From: Sabethes cyaneus
Lineage: Eukaryota > Arthropoda > Insecta > Diptera > Culicidae
Direction of reading: 5' to 3'
Assembly (NCBI RefSeq): GCF_943734655.1
Contig: NC_071355.1
Location: forward strand, 192,087,939-192,151,938
DNA: 64,000 nt
The position numbers were made by a program, and so were the translations under genes. The notes beneath the pieces were generated by a model. The model saw nothing but the letters and a program-made list of their open reading frames with translations. It was not told where the DNA came from and ran no database searches. Each line of letters opens with the position of its first letter. Positions within the stretch are counted from its first letter, which is position 1. This document shows positions 57,433 to 64,000 of this stretch, piece after piece.

Positions 57433-57750
57433 TATTTATATCTAAAAAGTGAATATCTGTCTGTCTGTATGACCCTCTTAGACTCGGCAAGTACTGAACC
57501 GATTGGCGTGAAAATTTATTTTTAGGATTTTTAAGGCCGGAGAAGGTCCTTATGATGGTCCGAGATCCCTCCCCCCTAGAAGGGGGAGGGGGGGGGGGGT
57601 ATCCTATACAAATTAAATTTCCATAAATAATCAAGCAAATGGAACCAAATTTGGCATGTAAAAGTTTTTGGAGGCAGGATTTTTTTCTAAAGGGGTTCGA
57701 GATCCCTCTGGGAGGGGCAAATCTCATACAAATGGAACACAAAGTTTTAC
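57433..57750 (+). mobile_element. Helitron fragment, copy 3 (diverged, 3' end lost)
   Basis: Begins TATTTATATCTAAAAAGTG and contains CTGTCTGTCTGTATG, TACTGAACCGATTGGCGTGA, a long G-run and one ~150 bp unit with AATCAAGCAAATGGAACC. It lacks the GTCGGGTCAGCTAG end. It is joined to the truncated MITE D. Confidence 0.65.
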
Positions 57751-57913
57751 ATTTAAGGTGGGGTAGTTTTATGAAAGATTTATGGCCATTTTATTACAGT
57801 TTTGTACAATTCAAGTCTTATTTCAAGGAGTAAGGTTAGGTTTTAAGGTCTTTTTTGCCATTTTCGATACATTTACTGAGCAAATGAGGTGTTTTACTAG
57901 GGTATATCTTTTT

Positions 57914-58075
57914 TAGGCATACGGACGTTAAGCATAATAGACGTTAGGAATGAAATTGTTAGGCATAATGGACGTTAGGCATAATGACTATAGGCATAAT
58001 GGACGATGGGCATGACGTGCGTAAGGTATAATGTGTGGTACGCATAATGGACATTAAGCAATCTGCCGTTAGCTT
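57914..58075. repeat. 16-20 bp minisatellite (AGGCATAATGGACGTT)
   Basis: About eight degenerate units; looser relatives (GGCAAATG, AATGGACGA) continue to about 58320. Confidence 0.78.
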
Positions 58076-60540
58076 GCTAGTGATGCAATCGACTCAGTTA
58101 GAAAATGAATTGCATATAAGGTGCGTCGGATTAACTACGAATGGCCGAAACCCAAATGGACGAAATAACAAACTACGTAGTAGATAGAATTATACCAGAA
58201 GGTCGTTATATTAAATATTAACCTGCCAAATAGTCCCTTACGATTATGTTAATATTTTTATGGCAAATGATGTTCTGCCAAGCAGCATTATGCCAAATGA
58301 ATTTATGTTAAATGGACGACCTCGGTTATCATTGCGTTGCGACGAAGCGATAATTGAGTGAAGTGCGTATGCGAAATTTAGTAAATTATGGCTATCGTTC
58401 ATAACGCGGACACAGGCACCATTATGAAAAATCGGGGGTTGTTTACAAATGCAAATTTATCAACGGATATCAACAAAATATGATGTGGAAAAGCCATGTA
58501 AACAATATTTACAATGTAACAACAATGTAACAATAGTTACATTCCCTGACATGCTTAGAAGAGCTAGTTTCATCGTCTAAAAAAAGAAAATGGCTTTATT
58601 ATACTCATGTTCACTCACAGATAATTTATTTAAATATTGTCTGAAGAATTGCTCCGGCTTACACTATTAACAAAACAGCTGTTAAATAAGTTGATGAGGA
58701 TTATTTCGTAGGAACAGTCCTAGGATAACAATCCAGATACATGAACAACTAATCTGTTCTTGCGTAATTGCATGCAGAACTTCAATCAAATTAAGTTTTA
58801 TGAAGCTGTTTTATTTGTGTATAAAGTGCAAAATAGCCTTATTGAACATAACATAAATTTTCAAAGGAGTCGTGATTTTCACAAATAAGAAACACGCACA
58901 ATAAATGATTTTTTTTTTCATTTTATCAACGACCAAACAGAATAAATGAATTTCGATTAACAGCACCAAGAACAAATTTTTTACGATTGGGTTGCATGTA
59001 TAGTGCAATTATTAAATTCAACAGCTTACCATCCCCTTTATAAATTTGTCGTGATAACTGATAGGAATACCCAATACCACAATTAAAATTACCAACTTTT
59101 AACACACACACATTTTATAATTATTTATTCTATTTTTTTGTTTTCGTGGGCATTTATCTCGTTGTTTATCTTGTTTTGTAACTCTGACACATCTTTATTC
59201 TATTGCATCATTAAGATTTTGATTCATTCGACTCACAAAATTCTTTAACTTACCCAGTCAATAATTCTTTAACAGTGTTAGTCAATAATATGATGTTTTT
59301 CGAGCTATATCTATGGCTATGGCACTAGAAAAATATTTTAGTCATTCTTTTTAGTGCCATCCATCTTCATTTTTTATCGTTCCATAGAAATGGTTTTCTA
59401 AATTAAAATAAGAAAAGGAATTTTTTTGATCTATTATTTATGATGATTATTAGGCTATCTTCTCGTCGCTGAAACAGTTTAGATGGATTTCAATAAATTA
59501 TATAACTTGATAATTTACCTAATAATTTAACAGCGATCTTCTCAGATCCTGGTAACAACCTATTATCCGTAGCAGACATAAAGATTGAGTGAGTTTACCA
59601 CTTTAAAAACTACTTGTTCTACATCCGCTTGCCCATTTTACGATCGGTTTATAGGGTACTTTCAGCTTTACTGTATTAGGGCCTCATTATGTGTATCTTA
59701 GCTTTGCTTTGCTATTGATACGTTGCGCTTTTTTGCACGGTTAATCCATTTTAAAGTAGTTGGACCTCTTTTTGTGCTCGCCATCGTATATTAATATTAA
59801 TTGTAGAGTCTATTTAAATGCACCACAATAATTCTGAAATAGTTCGGTTTTGAACACACACATGCACACATACGCACCTTTAGGTACGTAGGTATACCGA
59901 GAGGGTGATTAAACAGTTAAATGCTCATTAAGATATATTATCAGTTAAACGTTAACGATCCTCGAAGCCGACCCTAATTTCCAGAAGCCAGTCACGACGA
60001 GAGCGACTATTTTTTCTCTCCTTTTTTGTGGCCCTAGTTAATTAAGCGACACATAAACACCACATGCGACTGTCACTATCATTTGTTTATTTTTTATTAT
60101 AATCTGCAATAAACCTACTCGTTAAACCTTCCTGCAGAATAGTTTAAGCTCCATGTCAATGGACTTTCCCATCCCAACGTCCTTCAATGTTTTATTATCT
60201 TTTCGTGCAAGCGTGCGTGCGTGTGTGTGTTTAAACCGGTAGGCTAATTACTCCTGCGGATAGTGAGTAAAACGCTGGCGCTGTCCCCACAGGTTCCAAG
60301 GGCACTGCAGGAGGATTGCATTTCCACTTGAAGTGTAGGTTATACAACCTGCAAATCGCAGAATTGTTGCTTCAAATATTGCCTCTTTCGATACTACTAC
60401 TGAAGTACGAGGACTGAAGCAAAAGGTGATACATGACGATTGTAAAGGATATTCAATTTTCACTATATATCTAATAACAAAAATCTCATCAATGGTTAGA
60501 TAATTTTATGTCGGAATCACACTCAACTGTGACGGGTTCA
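58076..60540. other. intergenic, no gene recognised
   Basis: AT-rich. A GT/GC run at about 60208-60230 and CA-rich sequence near 59856. A minus-strand open segment at 60248-60463 follows an acceptor-like TTTTGCTTCAG, but its phase does not join cleanly to the exon candidate at its right. Confidence 0.4.
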
Positions 60541-60747
60541 TCAATGGAATTCCACCTTTAAAGCACTTTTTCCCATCTTCTTCTTTGGTAGGAAAAGTTC
60601 AACACCTTCGTACAAGAGCTCTCGTACTGAAGCGTAATTACACTTGATTATTTTACGATTCGTCTCCTCAAACAGCACGTTACATTCCCTGGCCGTACCG
60701 GGCGGTGACGACGGCGGTGACGGTGCGCTGTTCCGAGCGTTGCTCAT
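60541..60747 (-). CDS. possible small protein or first coding exon, unidentified
   Basis: The minus-strand ATG at 60747 opens 68 codons: a Pro/Ser-rich start (SNARNSAPSPPSSPPGTARE), then CNVLFEETNRKIIKCNYASV, RELLYEGVELFLP and a basic end KKKMGKSALKV before TGA. The coding-like composition (GC-rich third positions, no low complexity) stands out from the AT-rich surroundings. The frame may instead splice out at AAAG|GTGGAA (exon end 60556), making this a first exon. I do not recognise the family. The sequence to the right (60780-61060) is GC-richer and could be its promoter. Confidence 0.4.
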   Translation of the reverse strand: MSNARNSAPSPPSSPPGTARECNVLFEETNRKIIKCNYASVRELLYEGVELFLPKKKMGKSALKVEFH

Positions 60748-61895
60748 TATTCGATTATCGTTAAAAGCTGTTCGTTAAACTTTGAGGATCCAGCCGCAAC
60801 CCAGCGAACCCCGAGATGCGAGACGTTTAATTTCGTCGATTTATTGTTATGACGGAGCTTCGGGATACCCTGCCACACTAATGGCAACAAGTGGTATTAA
60901 GTGGATTCATAAAATCGTGAAATTATACTCGTGATTTAATTTTTTTTTCGCGCGAGCTAACTCCCTTCCACCACCCGGCGAGATTCGCTGCAGCGCTGCG
61001 CTGGGCTGGGCTAAAGTTTCCTGTCACAACTTTAGTGGGTAGTCATGTTTTGAAGGCAAGGATATCGTGCCCCGAGCGGGCAACGTACCACGAGTGCAGC
61101 ACGTGCGATGCCCTGGGCAGGGCGCTTGCAATAGGAATCAAGGTCCTTGCCGGGGACAGAAATTGACAGTAGAATTTAAAAGAAATGAAAACACGTGGAA
61201 AACTTTGTTACCCAGTAAAGGATCCCTAACGAAGTTTTTCGAGTTACTGCTGGAAGGAGAGTAGAAACTTTTGCAGGAGGACTATATCCTTTTTCGAATT
61301 AAATTCATGAGATAATAATCAAATGTTCTGGTCGATAGAATAAACTATGATTTTGATTATTGTTTAGATATGAGATGATTTTTTTATGCAATAAAATTAT
61401 TTTAAAATAAAAGTTGATAAATACTTTTACGAAAAAAAATTCCATCCCGTGTTAATCGATTGCAAAATGTTTTTCTTATAAATACATTTTTACATGTTTA
61501 AACATTCCTTTCGGTAGTTTTACTTATTGTCTGTTAATTTCCTTAGGAAAATCGGTAATCGTTGTTGATTGCTACATAACAGTTCACTAGTAGGAAAAAA
61601 ATATATTTTTGCTTCCGACAGCAATAAAGTTTGCATCCACTGGCATGTCCAGGCTGGAACACATTGGGAAACGTGTCCTCGTCTTTAAAATTTAAATAAC
61701 ACAAATAAATTTTTATAACCCAGAAGTTCGCATTTTTTAGTTTAGTTTCGTTAGGTTTTTTTTGCCAAAAAATATTGCTGATTGCAAGGAAAATTGTACC
61801 ATCCAAAGTGCGCAATTGCTCATAAAAGTCATAACGTAAACTATTTTGGAAAGAAGCTAAGAATGATCAATTGGATGAACCGAAAAGTTTTGATA
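60748..61895. other. intergenic; possible promoter near 60.8-61.0 kb
   Basis: GC-rich from 60960 to 61160, with a CAGCGCTGCGCTGGGCTGGG block. No gene recognised; the rest is AT-rich. Confidence 0.4.
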
Positions 61896-61966
61896 TAGAC
61901 CACTCACGCACTTTCGGTTGATACCCGAATGTTTTACTCACTAAACTGCTGCCGCCCGTTATATTA
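61896..61966 (-). ncRNA. tRNA-like dispersed repeat, copy 2
   Basis: The minus-strand copy of the unit at 52012-52088, sharing GTTTAGTGAGTAAAACATTC and CAACCGAAAG. Anticodon-arm fold TTCGG-GTATCAA-CCGAA and the same D arm. Acceptor pairing is weaker than in copy 1. Confidence 0.5.
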
Positions 61967-62199
61967 AGTAGACCTAATTTTGTTTTATTTTCATAATTCT
62001 ATCATCCCCCGTATATGCACCACATATTTCTCCTGCGACGATATTATTTTTGTATGTTTGCTCTTTGTTTCTACCATGAATAAGACAGACTGCTATCTAC
62101 TCGATCAGTGCGATAGAAACAGAGCAGTACGTTGCCGGCGGTCGCACGGCAAATCTCGTGATTATTTTCTTCAAATCAATTTTCTCGCCCCAGGAAAGA

Positions 62200-64000
62200 T
62201 AAAACAGATAAACTGGATAAACGAAAAGCACGAGAGAGCAAAGGAAGGAAAAATGCAATGGGAAAAGAAAGACGAAATGAAAATCGTAGCACAATGGGAG
62301 GTAAAACGGGTCGAAGAAAGAAAAAAATAAATTGAAAAGAAAAAACGGAAGAAAAAAGGAAAACGAGGCAAAAAAGAGGAGACTAGACAGAAAAAGAATG
62401 AGAATGTAAGAGACAAGAAGTAAAATGAGAGAATAGAAGGAAAAGCAACAAATAAAACAAGAAAAACGTGAAAAAACCAATGTGGATAAACAGGACAGAA
62501 AAGGAGAAAAATTGTAATAAGAAAGGAAAAAACGGGTTAGAAAAGGAGGAAAACAAAAGAAGAAAATACATGAGCAAGGAAATTAAGAACAGAAAAGAGG
62601 AAAATGGAGAGAAAAGATTAAAACGAGATAAAATAAAAAACAAAATGCAGCTCTAAACGAGGAAAAGCAAAACATAATAAGAGCTATAACGGTAGTAACG
62701 AAAATAAAAAACTAGAGAAGAAGTTAACAGGAAAGATATCGAAAAAAGAGAGTGGGGAAAAGAAAAACAGACTTGAAATTGAAAGAAAAAAACATTTACA
62801 GAACAAAACAGAAGAGACAAAAACAAGAGAAAAATCCGGACTGAAAAGGGTGAAAACGGCACGGAAAAAGGAGGAAAAGAGGAAACAACTGACAGAAAAA
62901 ACGATAGCGAAAAGACGAACCAGAAAAAGAAAAACAGAAAAGAGAAGAGATAAAATGAGAGAAAATAAGGAAAAATTATAAATAATTTCTCGTTTTATTT
63001 ATAATTTTTCCTTATTTTCTCTCATTTTATCTCTTCTCTTTTCTGTTTTTCTTTTTCTGGCTCGTCTTACGAAAAAGAAAATGACGACAAATTGGACACA
63101 AAAGAAGAAAAAACGGAACAAAAAAGTAAAAACGGAATAGAATAGCAGGAAAAGCAAAGTAGAAATACGCATTGATTGAGAATCGAGAATAGACAAAAGG
63201 GAAAAAGGAGAGAACAAAAAGAAATGGGATAAAACGCAAAACTGAACAGAAGAAAAACAGGCCTAAACATGAAAGAAAAACACTTACGGAATGGAATAAA
63301 AAAGGGAAACACAAAGGAAAATCAGAACTCAAAGGGTGAAAAACGGGACAAAAAAAAGAAGAGGAAAAGGAAGCAATTCACAGAAAAAGAAGAGAAAAAC
63401 GAGACAACTAGAGGGAAGACGAAAAAAACTGGAACCGAAAATCGAAAATAAAAAGAGGGAAAACGAGACAAGAACAAAATACAAAAGTAAACAGAAATCA
63501 GCCAAAAGGCAAAAGAAGAAAACGAGAAAAATGAGAAAAAGAAGGGCAAACGGGATATAAAAGGGGAAAGTAGGGAATGGGAAGAGAAAGGACATAGAAA
63601 AAGAGGAAGAAGGGAAGAAAGAAGAAACGAGAAACAAAATGAGCACAAACCGGATGGAAAGAGAGAAAAAGAAACCAAACACGAAAAAATTGAATAAAAA
63701 AAGAAAAAGAAAAGCAGAAAATATGGGTAAATTGAGAATCGAGAAAATTGAAGTAGAAAAATTGAGCATTTAGAAAAAGATGAAAATGGCGAGAAAAAAT
63801 GAGAAAAGAACAGGACGTTGCAAAAAAGGTGGAAAAGCAGGATAAGGGGAAATGAAACCGATAAATACAAAAAAAATAAAAAATAAACAGGACAGAAAAC
63901 GAAAAACGAGACTGGAAAGACGAATAAAGGGCTTTGCAATAAATGAAAAAACACTTGCAGAACGGAACATAAAAACAAAAAACAAAAGGATTCACTCTTT
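62200..64000. repeat. purine-rich array (GAAAAACGGGACAGAAAAAG type)
   Basis: Strongly A/G-biased sequence with loose 20-30 bp units, the reverse complement of the motif at 56220-57210. Runs to the window edge. Lys/Glu/Arg-rich plus frames and Phe/Ser-rich minus frames are artefacts of composition. Confidence 0.78.
62912..63068. repeat. 72-bp near-perfect hairpin in the purine array
   Basis: Arms 62912-62983 and 62997-63068 are reverse complements with a single mismatch (GACGAACC versus GACGAGCC) and a 13-nt loop. This is the only place in the array where the purine strand switches to pyrimidine. Confidence 0.9.

Noticed and set aside
60248..60463. Second exon for the orphan frame at 60.5-60.7 kb
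   Set aside because: There is an acceptor-like TTTTGCTTCAG, but no donor choice in the upstream frame gives a matching phase without a stop, so it was not joined.
62097..63995. Multiple Phe/Ser-rich membrane-like proteins on the minus strand
   Set aside because: Purely a product of the purine/pyrimidine bias of the array; overlapping frames all look alike.

Overview
The window is eukaryotic, AT-rich and dominated by repeats. I read it as dipteran and most likely a culicine (Aedes-like) mosquito. The reasons are one very long intron full of transposon remains, a fossil ITmD37E-type transposase (a group known from mosquitoes), and Jockey-like and other non-LTR retrotransposon fragments of mosquito type. 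It also carries Helitrons, palindromic MITEs and a Penelope-like element. The organism is an inference; no marker gene settles it.

Host genes. The only host gene I recognise with confidence lies on the minus strand. Five exons between 21171 and 2972, joined by splice sites with matching phases, encode the N-terminal ~173 residues of an RPUSD2/RluA-family pseudouridine synthase. It has a 16.1 kb first coding intron, and its catalytic part lies beyond the left edge. The GC-rich stretch at about 21.8-22.5 kb is its likely promoter and 5' UTR. A second, unidentified short coding exon is possible at 60541-60747 on the minus strand.

Layout. 0.7-1.3 and 8.5-9.0 kb: two copies of a ~530 bp repeat with inverted ends. 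7.3-12.9 kb: nested graveyard of two minus-strand LINE fragments, a plus-strand LINE scrap, two palindromic MITEs and a broken ITmD37E transposon that itself carries an insertion. 15.6-15.9 kb: near-perfect fold-back. 17.3-19.4 kb: 17-bp minisatellite split by a 405 bp MITE. 24.7-26.7 and 52.2-54.6 kb: two non-autonomous Helitrons made largely of internal tandem repeats. 27.2-28.0 kb: inverted repeat, microsatellite and minisatellite. 30.9-36.3 kb: one composite Penelope-like insertion bounded by 14-bp target duplications. It holds an inverted truncated copy, a truncated direct copy and an intact copy with reverse transcriptase and GIY-YIG endonuclease. 36.3-39.2 kb: minisatellite with a MITE, Ty3/Gypsy pol relic, Tc1/mariner scrap and a tRNA-like unit. 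44.5-48.7 kb: two 18-bp minisatellites, the first split by a dead mariner. 55.8-58.1 and 62.2-64.0 kb: low-complexity pyrimidine-rich and purine-rich arrays that look like the same repeat in opposite orientation.

I did not find a clearly new multi-gene system. The best leads are the Penelope composite and its recurring hammerhead-like core (also seen in two other repeats), the 72-bp near-perfect hairpin in the purine array, and the unusual density of unrelated minisatellites.
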